Below, piece after piece: positions 9,654 through 18,151 of a DNA stretch of 64,000 nt. The stretch is from Psychroserpens sp. (GTDB taxonomy: Bacteria; Bacteroidota; Bacteroidia; Flavobacteriales; Flavobacteriaceae), in contig JAEPNY010000001.1 of assembly GCA_017643165.1 (NCBI GenBank), positions 744,001 through 808,000 of the forward strand. Direction: 5' to 3'. The notes under the pieces were generated by a model. The model saw nothing but the letters and a program-made list of their open reading frames with translations. It was not told where the DNA came from and made no database searches. The translations under genes and the position numbers were made by a program. The stretch's first letter is position 1, and each line of letters starts with the position of its first letter.

Positions 9654-10379
9654 ATGTTAACAAAGAACCACATAAAATTAATTACGAGTTTAAAACAAAA
9701 AAAGTTTAGATCGCAGCATAATTTATTTGTGGTAGAAGGAATTAAAGGTATTCAAGAGTTTCTAAATTCCTCGTTTGAATTGCATCAATTATTTGCTGTA
9801 GATGATATTTTTGGAGTCGATTTTATTCAGATTTCTGAAAAGGAATTACATCGAATCAGTAATCTCAAGTCACCGAACAAAGCAATTGCTTTGTTCAATA
9901 TTCCATCGAATTCTCATATTGTAACAAAAGGGCTTAGTGTTGCGCTTGATGATGTTCGCGATCCAGGTAATTTAGGAACCATTATAAGATTATGTGATTG
10001 GTTTGGAATTCAAAACCTTATCTGTAGCAATGAAACAGTAGACTGTTATAATCCTAAAGTAGTTCAAGCGACTATGGGTTCACTAACTAGAGTCGCAGTC
10101 AATTATGTTGATCTCAACGTATTTATTGATGATTATGACAAAGCTGTATTTGGGACGTTTATGGATGGCGACAACATTTACGAACAATCCTTACCTTCTG
10201 AAGGCTTAATTATTTTAGGGAATGAAGCTAATGGTATTTCCGCCAATATTGAGACCTTAGTCACACAACGTATCACAATTCCTAGATTCGGTGATCTCAA
10301 GGCTACTGAAAGCTTAAATGTTGCAACAGCAACTGGGATAGTCTTAAGCGAATTTAAGCGAAGTTTTACTGAAATGTAA
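9654..10379 (+). CDS. TrmH/SpoU-family RNA 2'-O-methyltransferase
   Basis: A 241-residue SPOUT methyltransferase that would methylate a ribose 2'-OH in rRNA or tRNA. The N-terminal 85 residues form the substrate-binding domain (SKKF-type start, FVVEGIKGI). The catalytic trefoil-knot domain carries motif 1 (DDVRDPGNLGTIIR), motif 2 (ILGNEANGIS) and motif 3 (IPRFGDLKATESLNVATATGI). The exact target cannot be read from sequence. Its last 14 bases overlap the 3' end of porT on the other strand. Confidence 0.93.
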   Translation: MLTKNHIKLITSLKQKKFRSQHNLFVVEGIKGIQEFLNSSFELHQLFAVDDIFGVDFIQISEKELHRISNLKSPNKAIALFNIPSNSHIVTKGLSVALDDVRDPGNLGTIIRLCDWFGIQNLICSNETVDCYNPKVVQATMGSLTRVAVNYVDLNVFIDDYDKAVFGTFMDGDNIYEQSLPSEGLIILGNEANGISANIETLVTQRITIPRFGDLKATESLNVATATGIVLSEFKRSFTEM

Positions 10380-11079
10380 AATTGATGAAAATGCCACGTG
10401 TTTTCATTGTAGTTACATTACTTGTCCAAGGGCTATTTGGATCTACATCTCGAACTAACTCATCATTCATGGCAAAAACACCTCGAATAGATGGTGAGAA
10501 TTTGAACCATTGATTGTAAAAATCAATTCCGAAACCAATTTCATAGAATAAAGCATTCTTCGTAACTCTAAATTGACCCGCTGAATTGTCATCCGGATTT
10601 TCTTCGTTACTTGAAAGGTTTAAGGCTGCAGAAATTCCACCAATGATAAACGGTTTAAAGTTATTCAATCGTTTTGTAGAAACTTTTAATAATAATGGGA
10701 AATGGACGTAAGTTGATTTGACTTCACGCATTAAATCTGCATTAGAAAACTCTAGTCCGTTAAAATAACTCGGATCATATTGTAGGTTGCGCTGAGTAAT
10801 AAATAAACCTGGTTCAAAACGTAAATCGAGATAATCATTGATTCGAAGATTTGAAACTAAACCTACACTAAATCCTAAATTCGTTTCTACGAGAATATCT
10901 GGAGCGTCTTGTTCATAATTGAACTGATAGTCGTAGTTGTTTAATCCAAGATAGAAACCCCAGCTTATACGTTGCTTATCAAAATTCTCGTTATTTTTTA
11001 TTTTCTCCTTACTAAACAATTGTGCCGAAGCACTTTGAGAGGCAATTAGTAAGATTAAAACTATAAGTATTCTTCTCAT
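10366..11079 (-). CDS. porT: Type IX secretion protein PorT-like outer-membrane barrel
   Basis: PorT is an outer-membrane protein needed for the Bacteroidota type IX secretion system. The 237-residue product has a signal peptide (MRRILIVLILL, cleavage after SASA), then alternating hydrophobic strands of an 8-strand-type barrel ending in FINFTFQ. The conserved WGFYLGLN segment and the position directly after ubiE match porT loci as I remember them in flavobacteria. I chose the ATG at 11079; the frame stays open 20 codons further, but the signal peptide starts here. It lies 25 bases after ubiE and overlaps the convergent methyltransferase gene by 14 bases. Confidence 0.82.
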   Translation of the reverse strand: MRRILIVLILLIASQSASAQLFSKEKIKNNENFDKQRISWGFYLGLNNYDYQFNYEQDAPDILVETNLGFSVGLVSNLRINDYLDLRFEPGLFITQRNLQYDPSYFNGLEFSNADLMREVKSTYVHFPLLLKVSTKRLNNFKPFIIGGISAALNLSSNEENPDDNSAGQFRVTKNALFYEIGFGIDFYNQWFKFSPSIRGVFAMNDELVRDVDPNSPWTSNVTTMKTRGIFINFTFQ

Positions 11080-11104
11080 AAATTCACGATATACGTGTTG
11101 ATTC

Positions 11105-11836
11105 TTATGATTTAGATGCTGTATAAATCGTAGCAACACCTAAAGTTTGAGGTTTATCATGCACGTTAATAAACCCAATTTTACGCAAAATATTGTTTAA
11201 AACCTCACCATATGGAAAAACTGATGCAGATTCGCTTAAATATGTATAAGCAGATCGGTCTTTAGAAAATAGTCTTCCAATGTTTGGTAAAATATATTTA
11301 GAGTAGAATTTATAGCCTTGTTTAAAAGGTGTTTTTGTAGGAACTGACGTTTCTAGTATGACAAATATACCACCAGGTTTTAAAACTCTTAATATTTCTT
11401 TTAACCCTGTTTCAAGATTTTCAAAATTTCGAACACCAAAGGCAACTGTAATGGCATCAAAGCTATTATCTTCAAACGGAAGATTTTCAGAGTCGCCAAT
11501 CACCATTGCTATTAAGTTATCTAAAGATTTGTGTGCGATCTTTTGTCGTCCTACTTCTAACATGCCATCGCTTATGTCCAATCCGATGATTTCTTTGGCT
11601 TTGGTTTTTGCTAAGCTAATTGCAAGATCGCCAGTTCCAGTCGCGATGTCTAAAATGCGTTCAGGATTTGTTTTGGCAACGATATCTACGACTTTGTTTC
11701 GCCATTTCACATCAATTCCAAAAGAAATAACACGATTTAATCCATCATACTCTTTTGAAATATTATCAAACATTTGTGTGACTTGTTGCTTTTTATTCAA
11801 ATCACTATCCTTATAAGGCGTTATTTTTGAGGACAT
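11105..11836 (-). CDS. ubiE: Demethylmenaquinone methyltransferase
   Basis: This SAM-dependent C-methyltransferase makes menaquinone, the usual flavobacterial quinone, from demethylmenaquinone. The 243-residue protein shows the UbiE/MenG N-terminal [17 protein letters not shown] and [12 protein letters not shown] motif I ([13 protein letters not shown]), the [12 protein letters not shown]-type motif, LRVLKPGG and the C-terminal [11 protein letters not shown] chose the ATG at 11836 ([10 protein letters not shown]) because its promoter lies just upstream and the five extra residues from 11851 fall inside that promoter. It heads a ubiE-porT unit. Confidence 0.96.
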   Translation of the reverse strand: MSSKITPYKDSDLNKKQQVTQMFDNISKEYDGLNRVISFGIDVKWRNKVVDIVAKTNPERILDIATGTGDLAISLAKTKAKEIIGLDISDGMLEVGRQKIAHKSLDNLIAMVIGDSENLPFEDNSFDAITVAFGVRNFENLETGLKEILRVLKPGGIFVILETSVPTKTPFKQGYKFYSKYILPNIGRLFSKDRSAYTYLSESASVFPYGEVLNNILRKIGFINVHDKPQTLGVATIYTASKS

Positions 11837-11848
11837 TCTTTTTTTTTG

Positions 11849-11856
11849 CAAATATA
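11849..11856 (-). promoter_or_regulatory. Bacteroidota -7 promoter element for ubiE-porT
   Basis: Minus strand TATATTTG, a TAnnTTTG match, 12 bases from the ubiE ATG at 11836. The short leader also decides the start codon. Confidence 0.6.
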
Positions 11857-11925
11857 CTTAAAACTTAAAGCTTACCGTAATTTAAGGCTTAGTTTTAGAA
11901 ATCGTAAAAAACCTTAATATTGTAG

Positions 11926-11933
11926 TATATTTG
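11926..11933 (+). promoter_or_regulatory. Bacteroidota -7 promoter element for trkA-trkH
   Basis: TATATTTG, a TAnnTTTG match, 22 bases before the trkA ATG. No clear -33 TTG was seen. Confidence 0.55.
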
Positions 11934-11955
11934 TATGTTTTTTTGAATATAAACA

Positions 11956-13305
11956 ATGAAAATAATTATTGCAGGTGCAGGAGAGGTAGGATTTCATTTG
12001 GCAAAACTTTTGTCATATGAATCTCAGGAGATTACATTAATAGATACGGATAAAAATAGCTTGGCATACGCCAGTGATCACTTAGATATTAGAGTCATAA
12101 AAGGAGATGTTACCTCCATCTCAATTCTCAAGGATGCACGTATCAACACGGCCGAGTTATTTATTGCGGTAACCTCTTCCGAAACCACTAATATTACGGC
12201 TTGCGTACTAGCAAAACAACTAGGAGCTAAACAAACTATTGCTCGAATTTCGAATTCTGAATTTTTAGATCAAAAGGAAGAAGTTGGGTTTACGAAGTTC
12301 GGAATTGACGAACTAATTTCACCTGAAACCCTCGCTGCTTCAGAAATAGGATTATTACTAAATCAATATGGTTTTAATGATACTTATGAGTTTGAAGAAG
12401 GCGCACTAACCATGTTGAGTTTGCGACTTTCAAGAACTGCCAGTATTGTTGGAAAAACCGTTAAAGAAGCGGCGCAGGCTTTTCCCGAGTTACATTTTGT
12501 GCCAATAGCGATACAGCGTTATGCAACCCAATATACGATCATCCCAAGAGGCGACAGCATTTTCAAAGAAGGTGATAAAGTTGTGTTTATGACCTCTAAA
12601 GGAGGTGACGAAGAGTTATTCGAGTTATCTGGTAAGGTCAAAACTGCTTTAAAAAACATTATGATCTTAGGTGGTAGTAAGATTGGTTATAAAACTGCTC
12701 GAGAACTATGTCAGAGTAAGTTTAAAGTTAAATTGATCGAGAATAATAAAGAGAAAGCCTTTGAATGTGCTGATGATCTTCCAAACGCACTGGTGATAAA
12801 TGGTGATGGAAGAAATGTTGAATTATTGGAAGAAGAAAACATTTCAGACATGGATGCCTTTATCTCGGTTACAGGAAACTCGGAGACGAATATCATGTCC
12901 TGCCTAGTTGCTAAGTCCAAAGGTGTTAAAAAAACGATTGCTTTAGTAGAAAACATGGATTATTATCAGCTTTCGCAATCGATTGGAATAGACACGTTAA
13001 TCAATAAAAAATTACTTGCTGCGAATAATATTTTCCGTTACATCAGAAGAGGTGAAGTATTAGCAATGACCAAATTGAGTAATATGAATGCTGAATTACT
13101 TGAGTTTGAAGTGACTTCAAAATCAAAAATTACGCATAAAAAGATAAAAGATCTTGACTTTCCTAAATCGGCAATTATTGCCGGTGTTATACGAGATGAA
13201 GTTGGATTAATACCACTAGGAGATTTTCAAATAGAAGTTGGTGATAAAGTCGTTGTTTGTAGTTTACCAAGATCCATTAATCAGGTAGAGCGTTTCTTCT
13301 TCTAA
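11956..13305 (+). CDS. trkA: Trk potassium uptake regulatory subunit TrkA
   Basis: TrkA is the cytoplasmic nucleotide-binding ring that gates the TrkH potassium channel. The 449-residue protein is a tandem of two RCK units. Each has a Rossmann NAD-binding start (IIIAGAGEVGFHLA at residue 2; IMILGGSKIGYKTA near 235), with the nucleotide-binding acidic residue in LIDTDK, followed by a TrkA-C domain (about 140-220 and 370-449). It sits 9 bases upstream of trkH, a standard pair. Confidence 0.97.
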   Translation: MKIIIAGAGEVGFHLAKLLSYESQEITLIDTDKNSLAYASDHLDIRVIKGDVTSISILKDARINTAELFIAVTSSETTNITACVLAKQLGAKQTIARISNSEFLDQKEEVGFTKFGIDELISPETLAASEIGLLLNQYGFNDTYEFEEGALTMLSLRLSRTASIVGKTVKEAAQAFPELHFVPIAIQRYATQYTIIPRGDSIFKEGDKVVFMTSKGGDEELFELSGKVKTALKNIMILGGSKIGYKTARELCQSKFKVKLIENNKEKAFECADDLPNALVINGDGRNVELLEEENISDMDAFISVTGNSETNIMSCLVAKSKGVKKTIALVENMDYYQLSQSIGIDTLINKKLLAANNIFRYIRRGEVLAMTKLSNMNAELLEFEVTSKSKITHKKIKDLDFPKSAIIAGVIRDEVGLIPLGDFQIEVGDKVVVCSLPRSINQVERFFF

Positions 13306-13314
13306 CAAAAACGT

Positions 13315-14808
13315 ATGAAGTTAAACTATAAGATCATATTTTATTTTTTTGGACTATTATGTCTCTTCAATGGCGGATTCATGTTGCTGTCAACGCTTAT
13401 TAGTTTAATTTATAAGGATGGTGTAACTATTCAAATTTTGGGATCTGGATTAATTGTCCTCCTTATAGGTCTCATTGCTATGAGTGTCACTAAAGATCAC
13501 AAAAAAGAGTTAGACAAAAGAGAAGGCTATGTGGTTGTGACTTTTGGTTGGATTGTGATGGCATTGACTGGAACCTTGCCTTATGTTATTACAGGTGCTA
13601 TTCCTAGTTTTACCAATGCCTTTTTTGAAACCATGTCTGGATATACGACAACGGGTGCAAGTATTCTAAATGATATAGAATCGTTGCCAGAAGGAATTTT
13701 GTTTTGGCGTAGTATGACGCATTGGATTGGAGGAATGGGAATCATTGTATTGGCTATTGCAATACTGCCACTGCTTGGAATTGGAGGAATGCAGCTTTTC
13801 GCAGCTGAAGCTCCAGGGCCTAATGCCGATAAGTTACATCCTAGAATTACCGACACTGCCAAACGACTTTGGTTGATATACTTTGGTTATACAGCGGCCG
13901 AAACCATTTTGTTGAAGGTTGCAGGTATGTCATTTTTTGATGCGATCAATCACTCATTATGTACATTATCAACAGGCGGTTTTTCAACGAAAAACGCAAG
14001 TATAGCTTATTGGAATGGTCAACCAGTTATTCAGTATATCATTATTGTATTTATGTTTTTGGCTGGAACCAATTTTATTCTCAGTTATTTTGCATTTAAA
14101 GGTCGCATTCAGAAAGCAATACGTGATGAGGAATTTAGACTATATGTTAAGTTTATAGTGTTGTTCACGGCAATTGCTGCATTGATCATATACTTTAACG
14201 CAGATTTTTCAGACTCTTCAGTAGATCATCCAATGGTGTATGGAAAGGGTGAGGCGTCCTTTAGACATGGTTTATTCCAAGTAATTGCAATCGTAACTAC
14301 TACGGGTTTTGTTACCGCAGATTTTACGATGTGGACACCTTTTTTGGTTGTATTTTTCTTCGGAATCATGTTCTTAGGAGGTTCTGCTGGTAGTACCTCT
14401 GGAGGTGTAAAAGTCGTACGACATATGATCATGATTAAAAATGGTTTTTTAGAATTTAGAAGAGCACTACATCCGAATGCAATTTTACCAGTTAGATATA
14501 ATCAAAAAGCGGTGTCTGGTGAGATTGTATTTAATATTCTTGGTTTTTTTATTCTTTATATGCTTTCCTTCATCGTTGGTGCTTTGGTCTTTTCTATGTT
14601 CCAAATAGATTTTGAATCTGCCATAGGTCTATCTGCATCAAGTTTGGGGAATGTAGGTCCAGCATTAGGTGAATTTGGACCTGTAAATAATTATTCGGCG
14701 CTACCACCTTTAGGAAAATGGTGGTCAGCTTTTTTAATGTTACTTGGACGATTAGAATTGTTCACAGTACTTATATTATTAACGCCATTTTTCTGGCGAA
14801 ATCGATAA
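13315..14808 (+). CDS. trkH: Trk potassium uptake channel subunit TrkH
   Basis: TrkH is the membrane pore of the Trk K+ uptake system. The 497-residue polytopic protein contains the four selectivity-filter P-loops: TTTGAS (near 113), STGGFS (near 220), TTTGFV (near 337) and SLGNVGP (near 444). It also has the intramembrane loop GGSAGSTSGGVKVVRH that gates the pore. About ten to twelve transmembrane segments can be seen. It is co-transcribed with trkA. Confidence 0.97.
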   Translation: MKLNYKIIFYFFGLLCLFNGGFMLLSTLISLIYKDGVTIQILGSGLIVLLIGLIAMSVTKDHKKELDKREGYVVVTFGWIVMALTGTLPYVITGAIPSFTNAFFETMSGYTTTGASILNDIESLPEGILFWRSMTHWIGGMGIIVLAIAILPLLGIGGMQLFAAEAPGPNADKLHPRITDTAKRLWLIYFGYTAAETILLKVAGMSFFDAINHSLCTLSTGGFSTKNASIAYWNGQPVIQYIIIVFMFLAGTNFILSYFAFKGRIQKAIRDEEFRLYVKFIVLFTAIAALIIYFNADFSDSSVDHPMVYGKGEASFRHGLFQVIAIVTTTGFVTADFTMWTPFLVVFFFGIMFLGGSAGSTSGGVKVVRHMIMIKNGFLEFRRALHPNAILPVRYNQKAVSGEIVFNILGFFILYMLSFIVGALVFSMFQIDFESAIGLSASSLGNVGPALGEFGPVNNYSALPPLGKWWSAFLMLLGRLELFTVLILLTPFFWRNR

Positions 14809-14915
14809 TAATAAATCATATTTTCAAAATATTTTTTATCTGCTGGAGTATCAATATTTATAGGTAATTCCGATTGTTTAAACTGATTTTTAATGGTTTA
14901 TGAATTGATATTATT

Positions 14916-14940
14916 GTAACATTTTTTACAGTTATCCGTC
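14916..14940 (+). promoter_or_regulatory. Candidate ECF-sigma promoter
   Basis: GTAAC at 14916-14920 and CGTC at 14937-14940 with 16 bases between them. This is the AAC / CGTC architecture typical of ECF sigma factors. The same boxes with the same spacing occur at 47473-47497 before another exported-protein gene. The ATG lies 30 bases after the -10 box. Confidence 0.5.
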
Positions 14941-14970
14941 ATATGTATGTAATCAATTAAATAATCAATC

Positions 14971-15225
14971 ATGGAATTAGTTATCACATCTCAAGAATTA
15001 GAACCATTACCCGCTAGGGTTGATACTACAGAATTTGTACGACCTGAAGGTCTATTGAATTCAAACTACAAATCTGTTGTGAAATGCAATTTAAGCAACA
15101 CAAAATCAAACTCTATTTTTGGTATTAAGCAACGAGTTAAAAGCAGACAATATCAATTTACTTCAAGTATTGCAACCTTATTAAAACTGTCTGTTTTCGT
15201 AGCAGCATTAGTATTTATCATTTAA
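14971..15225 (+). CDS. Small tail-anchored membrane protein, unknown
   Basis: An 84-residue protein with a polar, mixed-charge N-terminal part and one hydrophobic segment at the extreme C-terminus (about 66-84, ending VFVAALVFII). There is no signal peptide, so a tail-anchored topology with the N-terminus in the cytoplasm is likely. I do not recognise the family. It follows an ECF-sigma-like promoter and is followed by a second small protein of the same layout (15389-15649), so the two may form a stress-induced unit. The ATG at 14971 lies well placed behind the promoter. Confidence 0.7.
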   Translation: MELVITSQELEPLPARVDTTEFVRPEGLLNSNYKSVVKCNLSNTKSNSIFGIKQRVKSRQYQFTSSIATLLKLSVFVAALVFII

Positions 15226-15388
15226 ACTAATGCATCAGACCTCTTAACTGGTACGATTGAGCAGTTTCTCAAAACTATCTTTTAGAATTTTATTTCGCTA
15301 GAATCCATGTTATAATAACATCGGAACCGAATGAAATTTGCCGACTGTTTAACAGTTCTGGATGAATTCCAGAGTAAATCAAGATATT

Positions 15389-15649
15389 ATGGGAATTGCT
15401 TCGATGAATGCGACTATTAATAATAATCGCAAACTATTAAAAGATGGAAAACGCAAACCATTTACTAAGTCATTAGGAGGTTATAATAAGAATACAAATT
15501 ATAAACCATACGCAATGCCTGAGGTGAGACCTCATGTGTTAAGACGTATTAGAATAATGACGCGAAGAGCAAATCGAAGATTGTTGATTAGGCAACTCTT
15601 AATTGGTGGGTCGGTTGCCATTGTAATGATCTATTGGTTTTTTTTCTAG
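15389..15649 (+). CDS. Small basic tail-anchored membrane protein, unknown
   Basis: An 86-residue, strongly basic protein (NNNRKLLKDGKRKPF near the start; RRIRIMTRRANRRLLIRQ near 55-72) ending in one hydrophobic segment (about 70-86, VAIVMIYWFFF). It looks like a conserved flavobacterial small protein; the function is unknown. An in-frame ATG nine codons upstream at 15362 is the alternative start; I prefer 15389 because the conserved-looking GIASMN segment begins there. A bidirectional terminator follows directly. Confidence 0.7.
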   Translation: MGIASMNATINNNRKLLKDGKRKPFTKSLGGYNKNTNYKPYAMPEVRPHVLRRIRIMTRRANRRLLIRQLLIGGSVAIVMIYWFFF

Positions 15650-15652
15650 ATT

Positions 15653-15693
15653 AAAAAACCCTGTCAATACACACATTGACAGGGTTATATTTT
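15653..15693. terminator. Bidirectional terminator
   Basis: A 12-bp perfect stem (AACCCTGTCAAT / ATTGACAGGGTT) with a 6-nt loop. There is an A run on the left and a T run on the right, so it serves the small-protein genes (plus) and the aminotransferase gene (minus). Confidence 0.92.
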
Positions 15694-15709
15694 TTTAGTT
15701 GACTTCGAA

Positions 15710-16894
15710 TTAGCTTACGGCTGCTTTAATTCGTTTTATAGCTTCAATAATTTGTGCTTCCGACGCTGCATAGGAGATGCGAATACAATCAGGATTACCA
15801 AATGCAATTCCAGTTACTGTTGCTACATTAGCATGTTCTAACAAATACATCGAAAAATCTGTGGCATTCTCAATGCGTTGACCATTTAACGTTTTTCCGA
15901 AGAAATGTGATACGTCTGGGAAGACGTAAAACGCACCGCCAGGTGTATTCGTTTTAAAGCCATCAATGTCCTTTAATAATTTAAGTATGAGCTCTCGTCG
16001 TGTTTTAAATTCGTCAATCATATATTGAACGCGACTTGCAGGTTCCGTTAACGCAGTAATTACTGCGCGCTGCGCAATACAATTCGCACCACTTGTCATT
16101 TGGCCTTGCATTTTATTACAAGCTCTTGCAATTTCTGTTGGTGCTCCAATATAGCCAATTCGCCATCCTGTCATTGCGAATGCTTTGGAAACACCATTTA
16201 CTGTAATCGTTCTATCATACATATCATCAAATTGAGCCATACTTTGATGACCGCCAATAAAATTAATATGTTCATAGATTTCATCAGAAACCACGATAAT
16301 ATTCGGATAGTTTTGTAGCACATCTGCCAACCCTCTCAATTCCTCTTTCGTATAGACCGAACCGCTAGGATTACAAGGAGAGCTATACCAGATCATCTTG
16401 GTTTTTGGAGTAATTGCGGCTTCTAACTGCTGTGGTGTAAGTTTAAAGTCATTGTCAATAGACGTTTTTACTTCTACAGGAACGCCCTCATTTAATTTGA
16501 CAATATCGCTATAACTCACCCAGTATGGACATGGTAAAATAACTTCATCGCCTTTATTTAACAAAACAGCTGCCACATTAGCCAAAGATTGTTTAGCACC
16601 TGTTGAAACAACAATTTGTGAACGATCGTAACTTAAGTGGTTGTCACGTTTGAACTTGGTAATAATGGCATCCTTCAATTCTACATAACCATCTACCGGT
16701 GTATAAGAGTTGTAGTCGTCATTTATTGCTTGAATAGCAGCGTCTTTAATATAATCTGGAGTATTAAAGTCTGGTTCACCTAAACTTAAACCAATAATAT
16801 CTTTACCCTCTGCTCTTAATTCTCTTGCTTTGGCTGCCATTGCAAGCGTAGCAGAGGTAGCCATATTTTGTACACGTTCTGAAAGTTGTGCCAT
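15710..16894 (-). CDS. Class I/II pyridoxal-phosphate aminotransferase, aspartate-type
   Basis: A 394-residue fold-type I aminotransferase of subgroup I-gamma, most likely aspartate aminotransferase (aspartate + 2-oxoglutarate to oxaloacetate + glutamate). Family signatures are SLGEPDFNTP, the SSPCNPSG loop with the PLP-stacking region, VSDEIYEHI with the pyridine-binding Asp, the Schiff-base Lys in SKAFAMTGWRIGY, and the C-terminal Arg in CIRISYA. Substrate range could include aromatic amino acids or prephenate. It lies 16 bases after the desaturase gene and is probably co-transcribed with it. Confidence 0.9.
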   Translation of the reverse strand: MAQLSERVQNMATSATLAMAAKARELRAEGKDIIGLSLGEPDFNTPDYIKDAAIQAINDDYNSYTPVDGYVELKDAIITKFKRDNHLSYDRSQIVVSTGAKQSLANVAAVLLNKGDEVILPCPYWVSYSDIVKLNEGVPVEVKTSIDNDFKLTPQQLEAAITPKTKMIWYSSPCNPSGSVYTKEELRGLADVLQNYPNIIVVSDEIYEHINFIGGHQSMAQFDDMYDRTITVNGVSKAFAMTGWRIGYIGAPTEIARACNKMQGQMTSGANCIAQRAVITALTEPASRVQYMIDEFKTRRELILKLLKDIDGFKTNTPGGAFYVFPDVSHFFGKTLNGQRIENATDFSMYLLEHANVATVTGIAFGNPDCIRISYAASEAQIIEAIKRIKAAVS

Positions 16895-16910
16895 TTAGTA
16901 TGATTGGATT

Positions 16911-18008
16911 TTAACTCATAGCAGGTTTCATCCCCATTTCTTTTAAAAATCTGAAATGAGCAATTATCGCTTTTCTGGTTGTTTCGTATTCTTTATAAGG
17001 TAAATTAAATTCTTTAGCCGTTTCTCTCACAATTTTCGCAATCTTACCATAATGAACATGACTGATATGAGGGAATATATGATGCTCCACCTGATGATTT
17101 AAACCACCTGTGTACCAATTTATGAATCTGTTTTTTGCACCGAAATTGACGGTCGTTTTTAATTGATGGATGGCCCAAGTATTTTTCATTGTTCCATTCT
17201 CTTCTGGAAGCGGCATTTCAGCTTCATCCATGACGTGTGCGAGTTGAAAGACAACACTTAAGATTAAACCAGCTACATAATGCATAATAAAGAAACCAAG
17301 TAAAATTTTCCACCATGCGATATCCAATACCAACATTGGAATAACGATCCAAATAGAAACGTATATCAATTTAGAAATAACCAACTTACTCCAGTTTACA
17401 ACTGGATTTGGTAATTTTCCATACGATAATTTACGCTTCATGTAGCGATACATTTGTTGGAAATCTGTGGTTATAGCCCAATTGATTGTGAGTAATCCGT
17501 ATAATAAGATTGAATAATAGTGTTGGAATTTATGATATTTACGCCATTCAGCATGCTTCGAAAATCGTAGGATGCGTCCAGCTTCTAAATCTTCATCATG
17601 GCCGTGAATATTCGTATACGTATGGTGAAGTACATTGTGCTGCACTTTCCAGTTATATACGTTTCCAGCTAAAATATAAATACTGCTTCCCATTAAACGA
17701 TTGATCCATTCTTTGTTAGAAAAAGATCCATGATTACCGTCATGCATCACGTTCATCCCAACGCCTGCCATACCAATTCCCATGATCACGGTAAGGAGTA
17801 ATTGTGCCCAACCAGGAATATCAAGCGTCAACAACAAAAAATAAGGTGTAAGGAACATGGAAAACATGATAATGGTTTTGAGCCAAAGCTTCCAATTGCC
17901 AGTACGCTTTATGTTGTTTTCTTTGAAGTAATTGTTTACGCGTTTGTTTAATGTTCTGAAAAATTTTGCAGAGTCCGTTCTTGAAAAAGAGAGAGTGTTG
18001 TTTGCCAT
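16911..18008 (-). CDS. Membrane fatty acid desaturase, front-end/acyl-CoA type
   Basis: A 365-residue di-iron membrane desaturase that would introduce a cis double bond into acyl chains. The three His boxes are HDGNHGS (near 94), HNVLHHTYTN (near 130) and QVEHHIFPH (near 306). The last has Gln in place of the first His, as in linoleoyl-CoA (delta-6-like) desaturases. Two pairs of membrane segments flank the boxes. No fused cytochrome b5 domain is present, so electrons must come from a separate ferredoxin or cytochrome. It is the first gene of a unit with the aminotransferase. Regiospecificity cannot be read from sequence. Confidence 0.92.
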   Translation of the reverse strand: MANNTLSFSRTDSAKFFRTLNKRVNNYFKENNIKRTGNWKLWLKTIIMFSMFLTPYFLLLTLDIPGWAQLLLTVIMGIGMAGVGMNVMHDGNHGSFSNKEWINRLMGSSIYILAGNVYNWKVQHNVLHHTYTNIHGHDEDLEAGRILRFSKHAEWRKYHKFQHYYSILLYGLLTINWAITTDFQQMYRYMKRKLSYGKLPNPVVNWSKLVISKLIYVSIWIVIPMLVLDIAWWKILLGFFIMHYVAGLILSVVFQLAHVMDEAEMPLPEENGTMKNTWAIHQLKTTVNFGAKNRFINWYTGGLNHQVEHHIFPHISHVHYGKIAKIVRETAKEFNLPYKEYETTRKAIIAHFRFLKEMGMKPAMS

Positions 18009-18062
18009 TAATTTTGGGATTTATCAATACAACGAAAATATTATAATCTTCATATCGCCAAG

Positions 18063-18070
18063 CAAAGATA
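18063..18070 (-). promoter_or_regulatory. Bacteroidota -7 promoter element for the desaturase unit
   Basis: Minus strand TATCTTTG, a TAnnTTTG match, 54 bases before the desaturase ATG. Confidence 0.5.
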
Positions 18071-18128
18071 AATAATTATTACTGCTGATATGACAACAAA
18101 ATGCTAAAAATAACCTTTAAAAATTATC

Positions 18129-18136
18129 TACTTTTG
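18129..18136 (+). promoter_or_regulatory. Bacteroidota -7 promoter element for rsmG
   Basis: TACTTTTG, a TAnnTTTG match, 15 bases before the ATG at 18152. It supports that start over an upstream in-frame ATG at 18101. Confidence 0.5.
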
Positions 18137-18151
18137 TCAAAAATCAAAAAT

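Noticed and set aside
14780-14800. CGCCA/TGGCG stem at the end of trkH
   Set aside because: It lies in coding sequence and has no T run after it.
14818-14837. AT-only hairpin after trkH as a terminator
   Set aside because: The stem has no G-C pair and nearly no loop, so it would be unstable. I list no terminator for trkH.
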